Assembly (NCBI GenBank): GCA_965223025.1
Contig: CBDCVP010000022.1
Span: forward strand, 496,001 to 560,000
From: JABDMH01 sp965223025
Lineage (GTDB): Bacteria; Bacteroidota; Bacteroidia; Chitinophagales; Saprospiraceae
Reading direction: 5' to 3'
DNA length: 64,000 bases
A model generated the notes under the pieces. That model saw nothing but the letters and a program-made list of their open reading frames with translations. It was not told where the DNA came from and searched no databases. This document shows, in pieces, positions 17,014 to 26,758 of this stretch. The translations under genes and the position numbers were made by a program. Each line of letters starts with the position of its first letter. Position 1 is the stretch's first letter.

Positions 17014-20000
17014 CTAAACTCCCGGAATCGCATCTAAGCTACTGAGGACATCCTGTGGAGATATGTCGACCCGATAGCTATCAATAAATGACTGGTAAAA
17101 TGGTCTAGATGCTAGCACCTCGGGATTACCAAGGACCAGTAGCTGCTCCCTAGCTCGAGTAAGTGCTACGTTGAGCTTCCTATCTATCCCGTCGGCGGAA
17201 TGTGAACTGAGATAATCCAGTTGATCTTTAGAGTTGGCGCACAGCGATATGATGATGATATTTCTGGCCCCTCCTTGATAACGCTCTACCGTATCAATGC
17301 TCAAGCCATCTACCTCTATATCAACTTTAGTCAATTCCCTTCTGATCATAGCAATCTGAGCTTTATATGGAGTGATGATCCCCATCTCAGAAAAATCCAA
17401 ATGCCGCTCGTTGATTTTATAAAGGAGCTTGAACTGCTGTATTAAGTAGGCAGTAAATTGTGCTTCTAGCTCATTGGTTTTGCTGTTAAGCAGTTCTTCA
17501 CCAACCATTGGGAAGAAAAGCATTCTGCGTTTGCTCAAAAGGTCAAGTAACTGGGATCCGTTGCCATGCAACTTAAGTGCATCGTTCTGTTGTTGACCCC
17601 GCTCCAAGGTGTGCGGTAATGTCCTCAACATGCCGTTGTAGAAACATTTACTTGGAAACTCCATGATGTCGCGATGCATCCGACCTTGCTGCATGAGTTT
17701 ATCATACGCCCAGTCCCACCCCTCTTCGGCACACCTTTTATATACACGCTCAAAGTAAGAATTGCCTAAATCAGTAAGTCCGATGGCATGCAGGCCCTGA
17801 TCTGCCACCAGTCTCTTCGCCGATGGTTGGGTGATGACCGCAGGCAATTGCTTATGATCACCGATCATGAGCACCTTGCGAAAATTGGGTATAAGGCCAG
17901 CCATTGTAGGCTCGAGCACCTGAGTGGCTTCATCAACAATGACCCGGTCAAAATCTTTCAATTTAAACAGTTCAGTCTTGCCCATGACCGAAGACAACGT
18001 TCCGACGATGATCCGATAACTGCCTAGTAACTCACGCAGCTCTTTGCGACTGGTTATACTCTGAGATTTGGTACTTAGCAGATGATTAGCAAAGTCGGGA
18101 TGTGTGGAATATCTGGAACCAATCCGCAAAAAATCTAGTCCTTCAATACATGAAAGGGCACGACAGACCTCATCTACGGCCCGATTAGTATACGCCGCGA
18201 CCAATATCTCCTCCTGACTATGTCTGAAGAGATGCTGTACCAAATGCTTGAGCATTATACTGGTCTTTCCCGTACCTGGTGGCCCCCAGAGCAAGAAATA
18301 GTCCTGCGCTGCTAACATCTTTCTCATCACAACATTTTGTTCGGGAGTCAGCATGGGTAGGTCCAACCACTCTACAGGATCTGGATGCGCCGGTGCCTGC
18401 AGTGTTAAGAACCGCTGGCGATCAGACTGAGCAGCATTCGCAAACTTAAATAAGGCCCTGTATAAACTTAGAAAAGAACTGTCCAGTGAATCGTGCTCAA
18501 TGTTCCAATACCTGTATTGATCAAAGATGCTATGATTAAATTGCTTAGCACGCAGCCTAACCCACACCTCTTCCTGAGTAAGGTGAATAATGGTGCCTTT
18601 AAAAAGTTGCGACGCCAATGGACGGCTTCCCAATGTCCATGGATGCACCAAGGCTAAATCGCCCTTGCGAAAATTGGCCAGTGGATTTGTTTGCTGTGTG
18701 CGCTTAAATTTTAAGATTGGGTCTCTTGTCGCAGTATCACTTTTTTGCAACATCACCTGACTGATGACATTAAACTGCTCCTCCTTTTCCTCCAGTGTAT
18801 TGAGCCACAGGGCAGCTTGACCTCGATTGCGACTCTGGCCCTCTATCCCCACCTTTGCCAATCTATGCTCGCGAGCAATTAGTGCGGTCATCGACAGAAA
18901 ATACTTCTTTTCAAGGGTGGTAAGTTGCTCGAAGCTTTTTAATAGAGACTCCAGATCACGCTTGGCAAAACCACGGACTTTGGTCAGATCCTCTCGTAGG
19001 AGGGTCAGAAAACGGTCTGGATGAGATAGTATTTCATCTACCCTACTGAGGCGCGCATCGATGGCAATCAGTCTGTTTCTAGCAGCCAGGGCCTCGTACT
19101 GTTGAGAGCGTACGGCCGGTGCGAAACGAAGGTGATCCGTGTCCTTGACTGAGTACAGAATGAAATTAGTCGGCCTTAGCCGATCGCCCGACATGGACTT
19201 GATCAACAAGTCATATAATAAAGTTTGTACATAGTGATCATGACTCAAACCGTAGGCATTGGCACGGAATGGCTTGCCAGATTTGAGCTCGATGATGGAT
19301 GCTTGCTCATCGTTTTCGGGATGTAGGTGCAACACATCGAGTCGTCCCTGCAACCCATATTGCTCGGAGTAAAATGTGGGTTCCAGAAAACAATGGTTTA
19401 CCTGAATTCCTTGTTTCGGAAATGCCTCTCTGATGACCGTCCTTAAACTGACATAATGCTTCTGTGCTCGTTGCACGATCTCCCTGGCTGTGGCATCGTC
19501 AAATAGAGAAAATGCCAGGGGATTGAGCTGAAAAACTTGTTGAATAAGTTGCTTAAAACTGAGCGAGTCGTCGGCCATAAGTTCATCTAGGAAAAAATTG
19601 GCGATGTGCCCCAGCATTAAATATTTGCTAGCATAGACCGGCAAATATTTTTTGGTCAAATAAGAGGTATAATTGATCTGGCGATCTCCAAAACATCCAG
19701 CCACAGCTGTGATATCTATCAGGAAGTCGGGTTCGAGTACTATTGCTTTGGGTAGGTACACACCATGATGATCGATCTCTACATCGATCAAATTGACCTC
19801 GATCGGGAACGAAAAACTCTTACCGAGTAAAGCCACCGTATCATTAAATATTTCATTGCGACCCTCAATATTATATCTGATCCGGATATTCCTGTCGGGT
19901 GATGATTGGTCTATGGCCAACAAAACATCTTCATCAGCCAACCGCTCCAACAGCAGCACCCGCTGATATTTTTTAAACTGAACTACCTTGTCCTCCTGCA

Positions 20001-20400
20001 ACAAATAAACTTTGTCAGATGGAATACTTTGCAGTATGTCTGGAGTTGGCGAAGCATTATAGATGAGCCTGACTAAATCACTGCCCACCTTGATGCCTAG
20101 CAGGTAGAGTGATTTTTCTTGGCGTGGGTCCGCAGTATTTTCTAGTAGACATTTTGATACCTGCCTTCTAAATTTATGCAGATTGTAGAGCAGTCTACCT
20201 GGGAGATGATAACGATGTCCGGTATACGCAATAATACTGAAGACGGTATGAAACTGGATGCCGGTATCCTTCACGGCATGATGACATATATTGAGTAGTA
20301 AGTCACTCAAACCATTGAGCTTCTCTTTGAGTGATACCTCCTTCCTAATGATTTTGGATAACTCTTTAAAAAAGATCTGACCCACCACCACCTCATCCAT
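17014..20400 (-). CDS. Dna2-like protein: PD-(D/E)XK nuclease domain plus superfamily 1 helicase
   Basis: A 1128-residue protein. The N-terminal half holds a Cas4/Dna2-type nuclease: GRLDVLHLHP near residue 352 gives the metal-binding aspartate and IIELKSGKP near 367 gives the E-x-K pair. The C-terminal half is an Upf1/Dna2-like helicase: Walker A GPPGTGKTS (about 703), DEATQ (about 818), GDHKQLPAV, a TVERYQGG motif (about 1039) and NVALTRARE (about 1076). Nuclease-helicase enzymes of this design trim or unwind flaps and broken ends in repair and replication. The ATG overlaps the stop of the glycerate kinase gene by 8 bases (ATGGATGA), an odd partnership. No defence genes flank it. Confidence 0.88.
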   Translation of the reverse strand: MDEVVVGQIFFKELSKIIRKEVSLKEKLNGLSDLLLNICHHAVKDTGIQFHTVFSIIAYTGHRYHLPGRLLYNLHKFRRQVSKCLLENTADPRQEKSLYLLGIKVGSDLVRLIYNASPTPDILQSIPSDKVYLLQEDKVVQFKKYQRVLLLERLADEDVLLAIDQSSPDRNIRIRYNIEGRNEIFNDTVALLGKSFSFPIEVNLIDVEIDHHGVYLPKAIVLEPDFLIDITAVAGCFGDRQINYTSYLTKKYLPVYASKYLMLGHIANFFLDELMADDSLSFKQLIQQVFQLNPLAFSLFDDATAREIVQRAQKHYVSLRTVIREAFPKQGIQVNHCFLEPTFYSEQYGLQGRLDVLHLHPENDEQASIIELKSGKPFRANAYGLSHDHYVQTLLYDLLIKSMSGDRLRPTNFILYSVKDTDHLRFAPAVRSQQYEALAARNRLIAIDARLSRVDEILSHPDRFLTLLREDLTKVRGFAKRDLESLLKSFEQLTTLEKKYFLSMTALIAREHRLAKVGIEGQSRNRGQAALWLNTLEEKEEQFNVISQVMLQKSDTATRDPILKFKRTQQTNPLANFRKGDLALVHPWTLGSRPLASQLFKGTIIHLTQEEVWVRLRAKQFNHSIFDQYRYWNIEHDSLDSSFLSLYRALFKFANAAQSDRQRFLTLQAPAHPDPVEWLDLPMLTPEQNVVMRKMLAAQDYFLLWGPPGTGKTSIMLKHLVQHLFRHSQEEILVAAYTNRAVDEVCRALSCIEGLDFLRIGSRYSTHPDFANHLLSTKSQSITSRKELRELLGSYRIIVGTLSSVMGKTELFKLKDFDRVIVDEATQVLEPTMAGLIPNFRKVLMIGDHKQLPAVITQPSAKRLVADQGLHAIGLTDLGNSYFERVYKRCAEEGWDWAYDKLMQQGRMHRDIMEFPSKCFYNGMLRTLPHTLERGQQQNDALKLHGNGSQLLDLLSKRRMLFFPMVGEELLNSKTNELEAQFTAYLIQQFKLLYKINERHLDFSEMGIITPYKAQIAMIRRELTKVDIEVDGLSIDTVERYQGGARNIIIISLCANSKDQLDYLSSHSADGIDRKLNVALTRAREQLLVLGNPEVLASRPFYQSFIDSYRVDISPQDVLSSLDAIPGV

Positions 20401-21532
20401 GGCTCAGCATTTTTATCACGCGTATGATCTGCCTTATCGTGGTCTCTATGTTCTCGGTGGTTTTCTGCTTGGCTAGATCCCAATCCCCGATGTCCTGCTG
20501 GATGGAAAAAGCTGCGGTGAGACCCAAGTCATCAAGCTCACGGTGGTCAAGTTTCATGGCACCACAAATGGCAATTACCGGTTTTTCATACTCCTTAGCA
20601 AGGCCCACCACCCCTGCTATTAATTTTCCATGCTTTGTCTGCCCATCAATTCTACCCTCACCGGTAATGATCAGATCAGCCGCTTGACATTTTTCTCGCA
20701 GCTTGAGCGCCTCTAATAAATGGGTAGCACCGTTCACCAAATCGGCATTAAAAAAAGCGACCATTCCACCGCCTACTCCTCCTGCCGCACCCGCGCCCGG
20801 CAGGTCATCAAGATTAATACCCTGCTGTGTATGTATCAGGTCTCGAAAATGCAGCATGCCATTTTCCATCATTTCCAGATCCGGTGCCTTGGCACCTTTT
20901 TGAGGACCATAGGTAAATACCGCACCATCGGGACCGGTAAATGGGTTATTCACATCACACAGCACTGTGATCTTTGGCTTACGCTTGTTTGATGGCCATT
21001 GCACTTGGGCCAGTTGTGACAAGGTAGCACCTACCGGTAGATACGCCGATCCATCGGCACGGATAAACTGGTAGCCGAGTGCATGGGCGATGCCCGCTCC
21101 TGCATCGTTGGTGGCACTCCCCCCAATGCACAACACGATTTCTTGCGCGCCTTCATCCAACGCATGTTGCATCAGCAGCCCGGTGCCAAAGGTCGACGTA
21201 GCTTGGGCTGATCGCTCAGCCGGCTCCAGCAACTGTAAGCCTGAAGCCTCAGCCAACTCCACATATGCAGTCTGACCGGCCAATAGATATCTAGCCTCTA
21301 TAGACCGACCCAAGGGATCTTGCACTTGATGGCGGCACCACCTACCACCCATGGCAGCATGCAGTGCGTCCAGACTTCCTTCACCACCATCGGCCATAGG
21401 GACACCCACAGTCTGGGCAGATGGCCAGACGGAAAATATGGCATTTTCTATGGCCTGGCTGACCTCCAAGCTGGTGGCAGTATCTTTGAAACTGTCTGGA
21501 ACGACCAGAATATTTAGATGTTCCTTGTACAA
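20393..21532 (-). CDS. Glycerate kinase (GarK/GlxK type)
   Basis: A 379-residue protein of the bacterial glycerate kinase family 1. Near the N-terminus ILVVPDSFKDTATS is the family opening; GVPMADGGEGSLDAL and VLCIGGSATNDAGAGIAHALG are its conserved blocks, and EGRIDGQTKHGKLIAGV lies in the C-terminal lobe. It phosphorylates D-glycerate to 2- or 3-phosphoglycerate. The frame continues upstream to 21787, but this would run into the divergent symporter gene (21585) and add unrelated residues; a TTG at 21532 puts the family start 7 residues in. The stop overlaps the start of the nuclease-helicase gene, so the two are coupled. Confidence 0.88.
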   Translation of the reverse strand: MYKEHLNILVVPDSFKDTATSLEVSQAIENAIFSVWPSAQTVGVPMADGGEGSLDALHAAMGGRWCRHQVQDPLGRSIEARYLLAGQTAYVELAEASGLQLLEPAERSAQATSTFGTGLLMQHALDEGAQEIVLCIGGSATNDAGAGIAHALGYQFIRADGSAYLPVGATLSQLAQVQWPSNKRKPKITVLCDVNNPFTGPDGAVFTYGPQKGAKAPDLEMMENGMLHFRDLIHTQQGINLDDLPGAGAAGGVGGGMVAFFNADLVNGATHLLEALKLREKCQAADLIITGEGRIDGQTKHGKLIAGVVGLAKEYEKPVIAICGAMKLDHRELDDLGLTAAFSIQQDIGDWDLAKQKTTENIETTIRQIIRVIKMLSHG

Positions 21533-21584
21533 TGCAAATGTTATTTTTAAATGCCACCTTCGCTGAGCTGAGATCCCCCATCCA

Positions 21585-22484
21585 ATGCACGAAATAGATA
21601 AGGTAGTAATAAATTTTGAAGAGCGCCAACTCTTCCTCCTTAATATGTGCCTGTCATTTTTAATGTTTGGTGTCGCTCTAGATCTTGGTGTGAAGGAATT
21701 CAAATACCTCTTGCGAAAACCAAAATCAATGCTGGTGGGACTGACCTCCCAGCTCATCTTGCTGCCCTTGCTCACACTGGTCCTCATCTACCTATGGCAA
21801 CCACCCATTTCTATCCAGTTGGGCATGCTGATTGTTGCAGTCTGTCCTGGAGGTAATGTGTCAAACTACTTTGTTCATCGGTCTCGGGGAAACACGGCAT
21901 TGTCCATTTCACTCACGTCGATAGTCACACTGACAGCGGTACTCTTCACCCCATTGAGCTTCCTATTCTTTACTAAGCTTCTTGGGAATCCCCAGTCAGG
22001 GATCAGCATTTCGATTGACCCTGTGTCGATGATTTTGCTTTTTTGCCAATTGATCCTGGTTCCACTGTTAGTGGGTATGTTGATCAAACATTATCTACCA
22101 TCGTTTAGGGATCTTATCGTTAAGCCTGCCCGATGGTTTTCTATCCTGCTTCTGGTAGGCATCATTGCTTTTGCACTACATCGTAATATGTCTGTGGTCC
22201 AAGACTACTGGCACCTGTTCTTTGCACTGGTTTTGGTCCACAACACACTGGCCCTGATGGTGGGATATATCTTTGCCCGAATCAACCGATTGTCCTTAGC
22301 TGATACGAAGGCCATCTCCATTGAAACGGGGATCCAAAATTCAGGGCTGGGACTAATCCTGATCTTCAATTACTTTGATGGCCTGGGAGGAATGGCGGTT
22401 ATTGCAGCCTGGTGGGGAGTTTGGCACCTGGTATCAGGTCTACTAATATCCAGTGTTTGGGCTCGGTCTGCGACTCCCTTATGA
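21585..22484 (+). CDS. Bile acid:sodium symporter family transporter
   Basis: A 299-residue membrane protein with nine or ten hydrophobic segments. CPGGNVSNYFVHRSRGNTALS and ETGIQNSGLGL are the two family motifs of BASS/SBF transporters: the first lies in the discontinuous sodium-site helix and the second in its symmetry mate. The protein likely takes up or exports an organic anion with sodium; in bacteria substrates vary (pantoate, pyruvate, sulfonates, bile acids). It is divergent from the glycerate kinase with a 52-base gap, so both start regions share this short interval, and a link to glycerate transport is possible but unproven. Confidence 0.85.
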   Translation: MHEIDKVVINFEERQLFLLNMCLSFLMFGVALDLGVKEFKYLLRKPKSMLVGLTSQLILLPLLTLVLIYLWQPPISIQLGMLIVAVCPGGNVSNYFVHRSRGNTALSISLTSIVTLTAVLFTPLSFLFFTKLLGNPQSGISISIDPVSMILLFCQLILVPLLVGMLIKHYLPSFRDLIVKPARWFSILLLVGIIAFALHRNMSVVQDYWHLFFALVLVHNTLALMVGYIFARINRLSLADTKAISIETGIQNSGLGLILIFNYFDGLGGMAVIAAWWGVWHLVSGLLISSVWARSATPL

Positions 22485-22546
22485 TACTGTCTACCTCAAA
22501 CGAAACATATTACTAAATAGCCTCTGAGTAGTTAGATAAAGAGTTA

Positions 22547-22554
22547 TATCTTCG
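22547..22554 (+). promoter_or_regulatory. Candidate -7 element before the DUF937-OmpA gene
   Basis: TATCTTCG differs from the Bacteroidota TAnnTTTG at one position and lies 34 bases before the ATG at 22589, a usual distance. No clear TTTG -33 element is seen, so this is weak. Confidence 0.25.
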
Positions 22555-22588
22555 TAAATCCTGCACAAATAAATGAGGCAGAAAAGGT

Positions 22589-23815
22589 ATGACCGTCAAC
22601 TTTATCAATAGTTTTAACCAATCGGTGGGAGATCAGCTAGTATCACGACTAAGTGGCTATTTAGGTGAGCCTTCAGAACACACAAAATCTGCCATTAACA
22701 CTTGTGTTCCTGGGATCCTCGGTGCTTTAGTCCAGAAGGTAAGTAAGCAGGGAGGAGCATCAGCTTTGGTTGAATTCATTGGTGAAGAGCAAGTAAATGG
22801 CAATCTCCTCAGCAACATGAGTACGCTCTTTACAGGTGGTGAGGCCACTGAGGGATTACTCTCGCAGGGAGACAAGGTGATAGATTTTCTATTTGGAAAA
22901 AGCAGTGCTACCGAGGATGCCCTGGTAGACTATCTGTCATCCAGGGACGGCATCAACCGAGGCGCTTCAAGCACCTTGTTGAGACTAATCTCTCCTATGG
23001 TGTTAGGTATTATTGGGAGGCACATTAATGAAAACGATCTGGAACTAGCTGACATTTCAAAACTCATTCTAGCTCAAAAGAAACACATTCGCGAGGTGGT
23101 GCCAGCTGGTTTTTTTACCGAAATCGGACTTTCAGATTTAGAAAAACCAAAATCTAAGGTCACATCTGAAGAAGAGACTGTGGCGTCATCGGATCAGGAT
23201 GTGGTGGAAAAGACATCTTTGCTTAAGAAAATCGGTCCTTGGTTGTTGCTGATTTCGCTGGCATTGACCATGCTCCTATCCATGCGAGCATGTGGGGGTA
23301 GACCCGATGGCATCGCTAGCATGAATGTCGAATCAGAGGAAGGTGGGGACAGTACTGCGATGTCAGCCGATCCAAAAAGGTCAGTGGAAGACAGCATTTC
23401 CATGCTACATCCTATGGAACGAAGTAAGATCGAGCAGTCTTCCTTTGTCAAAGATGTACATGCCCATCTATATACTCTTGAAGGTAATGAACACAATCGC
23501 TATACCTTTGATGAAGTGTCTTTCCGGCCACAAACCGCCATACTCACCGCTCCTTCGATGCGTCAGCTTGACCATCTGGCTTCTTTACTCCGTGCTTACC
23601 CTGATATCAAGATAAAGATTGAGGCAGTCGCTAGTGCTGCAGAACCTTCCACGGGAATAGGTATTGCTGCAAAACGGGCAGATGCAGTAAAACAGGCACT
23701 GATAGAGATGGGTATCGACAGTATCCGGATGCAAGCCACAGGACTAGATATCGGCGATCCGAAGGAGGCCCCTGCACAAGACGAACGGGTAAGTATTGGC
23801 ATCATCACTCACTGA
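22589..23815 (+). CDS. DUF937 domain joined to an OmpA-like domain through a membrane segment
   Basis: A 408-residue protein in three parts. Residues about 1-170 are a DUF937 (YidB-like) helical domain with small-residue-rich turns such as CVPGILGALVQKV. A lysine-rich stretch leads into one membrane segment at about 212-232 (PWLLLISLALTMLLSMRAC). After an acidic linker, residues about 305-405 form an OmpA/MotB-type domain (VSFRPQTAILTAPSMRQLDHLASLL, AAKRADAVKQALIEMGI), though the peptidoglycan-binding core is less typical. The layout places DUF937 in the cytoplasm and the OmpA part outside, which suggests a link between a cytosolic partner and the wall. Function unknown. Confidence 0.8.
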   Translation: MTVNFINSFNQSVGDQLVSRLSGYLGEPSEHTKSAINTCVPGILGALVQKVSKQGGASALVEFIGEEQVNGNLLSNMSTLFTGGEATEGLLSQGDKVIDFLFGKSSATEDALVDYLSSRDGINRGASSTLLRLISPMVLGIIGRHINENDLELADISKLILAQKKHIREVVPAGFFTEIGLSDLEKPKSKVTSEEETVASSDQDVVEKTSLLKKIGPWLLLISLALTMLLSMRACGGRPDGIASMNVESEEGGDSTAMSADPKRSVEDSISMLHPMERSKIEQSSFVKDVHAHLYTLEGNEHNRYTFDEVSFRPQTAILTAPSMRQLDHLASLLRAYPDIKIKIEAVASAAEPSTGIGIAAKRADAVKQALIEMGIDSIRMQATGLDIGDPKEAPAQDERVSIGIITH

Positions 23816-24006
23816 CTATCTAGGTAACACCAAAATGCTTATCGCAATTTTATCCACATAGAATTAGATACTTTGACATCACGCAATATCAGGACTTCTC
23901 TCTAAACTTTGATGCATGTTGAATATCATCTTCAGGTCCCTAGGAAGCTGTCATAATATTACAGTTCAGTCCCTAACAAAATGTCATCATAGCCGTTAAG
24001 TAATAT

Positions 24007-25224
24007 ATGATTAGATGGATCACAACGATTGTGGTGTCTTGTTGGTTTTTCATACCCTTTAGTTTCTGTCAGTTCAACCTTCAAAACTACGGTGGTCATG
24101 TAAGTATGTCGTTTGAATCGAGCAGCGACTTTATCATGCTCAAGGTGAAATTTAAGAATGTATTGCCACTCAATTTCATTTTTGACACAGGATCTGAACA
24201 CACCATCCTTTTTAAAAAGGAATACGCTGATCTATTGGGAGTCACATACGACAAACGTATCCCTTTGATGGGCTCAGACCTTTCCAAAGAAATCTATGGA
24301 TACATTGCCAGAGGCATACCGCTGGACTTGGACAACAGCTACAAGACCATGAGCGATGTTCTCGTCTTGGAAGAGGACTATCTACAATTAGAAGAGTTTA
24401 CCGGAGTAAACATTGATGGTATACTGGGTTCTAATTTATTCCGCCATTTTGCAGTGCACGTGAGCAACCGACGAGAGCGGTTGCGCTTCATAGATATAGA
24501 AGCATTCAAGCCACCAGGCAGATTTCAAGAATTTGATTTGGACATCTACAAGAACAAGCCCTACATTACGGCATCTGCCAGGCTGGGCCCTGACAGTGTG
24601 GACCTGGTTCTCCTAATCGATACCGGTGCAGGTCTGCCTCTCCTGCTCTACACCAACACACACGAGGCCCTCCATTTACCTGATCATACTGTCACTGGCA
24701 ATTTGGGCAGAGGGCTAGGTGGACAATTGCAGGGATATATAGGCAGATTGGAAAACTTTAAATTTGCTGACTATGCTTTTGGCGGCATCATCACCAGCTT
24801 CCAAGATATCGGATTAGAACGTCAGCTGGCCAGCGATCTCAACAGAAATGGAATCTTGGGAAATGGATTGATGAGACGCTTTGACTATTACATCGACTAT
24901 GCTGATGAAAAACTATACATTCGACCTAACCGGCGCTTCAAACGTAAATTTAGATTCGACAAAAGCGGGCTGATTATTGCAGCCACTGGAAGAAACCTCA
25001 GGGATTTTGTCGTACAGGGTGTCCGGGAAGAATCACCTGCGGCACTAGCCGACATACGCAGAGGGGATCTAATCACAAAAATTGAGGGCTTTCCGGCAAA
25101 TCTAAAAACACTGAGTGCCATCAACAGCATCTTGTCTGGTAGAGAAGGGAGACGTATTAGTTTCGTCATAGCTCGGGGAGAACAACGTATTAAGAAAAAA
25201 ATTCGGCTTAAAGTCATTATATGA
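24007..25224 (+). CDS. Exported pepsin-like aspartic protease with C-terminal PDZ domain
   Basis: A 405-residue protein with a signal peptide (about residues 1-21, ending SFCQ). Two catalytic-type motifs occur on one chain: FIFDTGS (D60) and LLIDTGA (D205), one for each lobe, as in retropepsin-like or eukaryotic-type aspartic proteases. Residues about 320-405 form a PDZ domain (LRDFVVQGVREESPAAL, RRGDLITKIEGF). Bacteroidota have many such aspartyl-protease/PDZ proteins in the periplasm or outside, but their targets are mostly unknown. The gene stands alone; about 190 bases upstream hold its promoter, with no clear consensus seen. Confidence 0.82.
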   Translation: MIRWITTIVVSCWFFIPFSFCQFNLQNYGGHVSMSFESSSDFIMLKVKFKNVLPLNFIFDTGSEHTILFKKEYADLLGVTYDKRIPLMGSDLSKEIYGYIARGIPLDLDNSYKTMSDVLVLEEDYLQLEEFTGVNIDGILGSNLFRHFAVHVSNRRERLRFIDIEAFKPPGRFQEFDLDIYKNKPYITASARLGPDSVDLVLLIDTGAGLPLLLYTNTHEALHLPDHTVTGNLGRGLGGQLQGYIGRLENFKFADYAFGGIITSFQDIGLERQLASDLNRNGILGNGLMRRFDYYIDYADEKLYIRPNRRFKRKFRFDKSGLIIAATGRNLRDFVVQGVREESPAALADIRRGDLITKIEGFPANLKTLSAINSILSGREGRRISFVIARGEQRIKKKIRLKVII

Positions 25225-25344
25225 CCTTGATTGATCAATAGTTACTGATGAAGCTTATTCAAATAGCAGGCGCTCCGCATCACTTTTCTAACACATTGTC
25301 GGTTCGAAGACAATCAACCTTCAGCATCAACCATCGATAAAATA

Positions 25345-25815
25345 TTGAACCGAGAAATTAAAAATAAGGTATTATTAGAATTGGTCTGGTGGGTATTTAC
25401 TGCTCTGGTCACAAGTCTCATTTTATACCCAATCATAGTAAATACTCCTATCTATCCATTTCTTTGGATAAATGTCTTGTTTATTGTGGCATTCATCACT
25501 CTGACACGCCATACATTTTTACTCAGATACTCTCTGATTGCTAAAAAGCAATATTTAAAGTTAATCTTGATTTTTTTATGCATCCCACTGCTGTTTAACT
25601 TGGTCAATAACTTAAACTATTTTATTGCTATCACAGATGAATCCTCCTATTATTTCATCGATGCCAATTTAATTGAATCTCAAAGAACTAAGTTAGCACT
25701 CTTCATCAAGACTGAGATGCTCCTCTTTGGAATCGGAAGCATCATTGCCTGTATCGTTTTTCCCTTCAGGCTACTAAAATCCATTTGGCGATTGCGAAAT
25801 CGGGGTGTCGTATAA
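25345..25815 (+). CDS. Small membrane protein, four predicted segments
   Basis: A 156-residue hydrophobic protein, with segments at about residues 12-30, 36-55, 68-88 and 122-142. The first loop after segment one reads NTPIYPFLW, and the soluble loop before the last segment contains DESSYYFID. No family or motif is certain to me. The frame starts at a TTG (25345), and no ATG occurs close by. The gene stands between the aspartic protease (same strand, 120-base gap) and a convergent small exported protein, and is probably expressed on its own. Confidence 0.55.
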   Translation: MNREIKNKVLLELVWWVFTALVTSLILYPIIVNTPIYPFLWINVLFIVAFITLTRHTFLLRYSLIAKKQYLKLILIFLCIPLLFNLVNNLNYFIAITDESSYYFIDANLIESQRTKLALFIKTEMLLFGIGSIIACIVFPFRLLKSIWRLRNRGVV

Positions 25816-25886
25816 ACTTGATTTAATTAGTTTACCTTCATTGGGCTACCACTAATAATACTATGATTGTCACAGCAATAAATAGG

Positions 25887-25917
25887 AAAAAGCAGTAGAA
25901 TACTTTTATTCTACTGC
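25887..25917 (-). terminator. Intrinsic terminator of the small exported protein gene
   Basis: GCAGTAGAATA at 25892-25902 pairs perfectly with 25907-25917 over a four-base loop, and on the minus strand the stem is followed by five T (the A run at 25887-25891). It lies 49 bases past the stop of the minus-strand gene 25966-26313. It could also slow plus-strand transcripts from 25345-25815, since it lies about 70 bases past that stop. Confidence 0.7.
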
Positions 25918-25965
25918 CAATGAAAAAGCTCTACCTCAACTAAATCATATGGTACAAAGGGGTGT

Positions 25966-26313
25966 CTATTGTTTTGACACAAAAGTTATTTTAAAATTAT
26001 ATATGCCTTTGGTGGTTTCATTATCTGCTAAAACCCTGTAATTAAGTCGCCGCTTGATGAAATCATCTAAATATTGGTTTTCAGTACCTGTATCCAAAAC
26101 GACTACCTCTTTGTCATGATTTACATACAGCCTGAGGTGAGCGACCACCTTTTCGTCACCCATCTTTTTGGAGCTAGGTGATTGTACCAAACGGAGTATT
26201 TTACTTCTGAGTACGTCCTCTGGGCCTGCTAATGGTGCGGCAGTAACATATTGCGACATCATACCCAGAGCAAAAACAGCTAAGAACAGTCTAGAAATTT
26301 TCATTGCATTCAT
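25966..26313 (-). CDS. Small exported protein with TonB-C-like domain, unknown function
   Basis: A 115-residue protein with a signal peptide (ISRLFLAVFALGMMSQYVTAAP, cut after about residue 25). The mature part has strands VVAHLRLYVNHDKEVVVLDT, then a short helix and KRRLNYRV, similar to the small TonB-C-like domains common in Bacteroidota exported proteins. No partner or function is evident. The frame is open up to 26415; I use the ATG at 26313 (another ATG is at 26304), which puts the signal peptide at the N-terminus. It ends in a strong hairpin terminator. Confidence 0.6.
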   Translation of the reverse strand: MNAMKISRLFLAVFALGMMSQYVTAAPLAGPEDVLRSKILRLVQSPSSKKMGDEKVVAHLRLYVNHDKEVVVLDTGTENQYLDDFIKRRLNYRVLADNETTKGIYNFKITFVSKQ

Positions 26314-26758
26314 TTGCTTGAGTTTTATTGTGGAGAAAATCATATATCCATCGGTTGTATAAGGGACGACCGTATCCCTAAGAAAGTTGCACTTAAGAGC
26401 GGAATTAACGATCAAGTCGATTTGAAAACGGATGAAATATTGATAGTATTAGACAAAAAAAAAGCGGACGTTGAAAGTCAGCCCTGCTCCCTCAGGGGAT
26501 ATAACCTATCCTTTGCTCAACTATCTTTTGCGCACCTCCAATAGACATACGTCGACCTCAGACAGTCAGTCGGCTGTATGCTGTTTGTCAGATGCACGTC
26601 TCTTACATTGCTAGTGATTACACTCCGTATCCGGTCGTGCGAAGAAGCTGAGAATGGTACCTTCGAACTCGTTTCCCATACATATGTGACTTTTCTACAC
26701 ATATTCCCTACCTTCGCTATTTGGTCTTTGTAAGACAACCCAACATCTAAAACTGCAC
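26314..26758. other. Intergenic stretch before pcrA
   Basis: No gene seen. It contains a run of nine A at about 26455-26463 and, at 26709-26716, TACCTTCG, which is one base off the TAnnTTTG consensus and lies 42 bases before the pcrA start. This region must hold the promoters of pcrA (rightward) and of the small exported protein (leftward). Confidence 0.4.

Noticed and set aside
21533..21787. Longer glycerate kinase frame up to 21787
   Set aside because: It would overlap the divergent symporter gene and add about 85 residues without family match.
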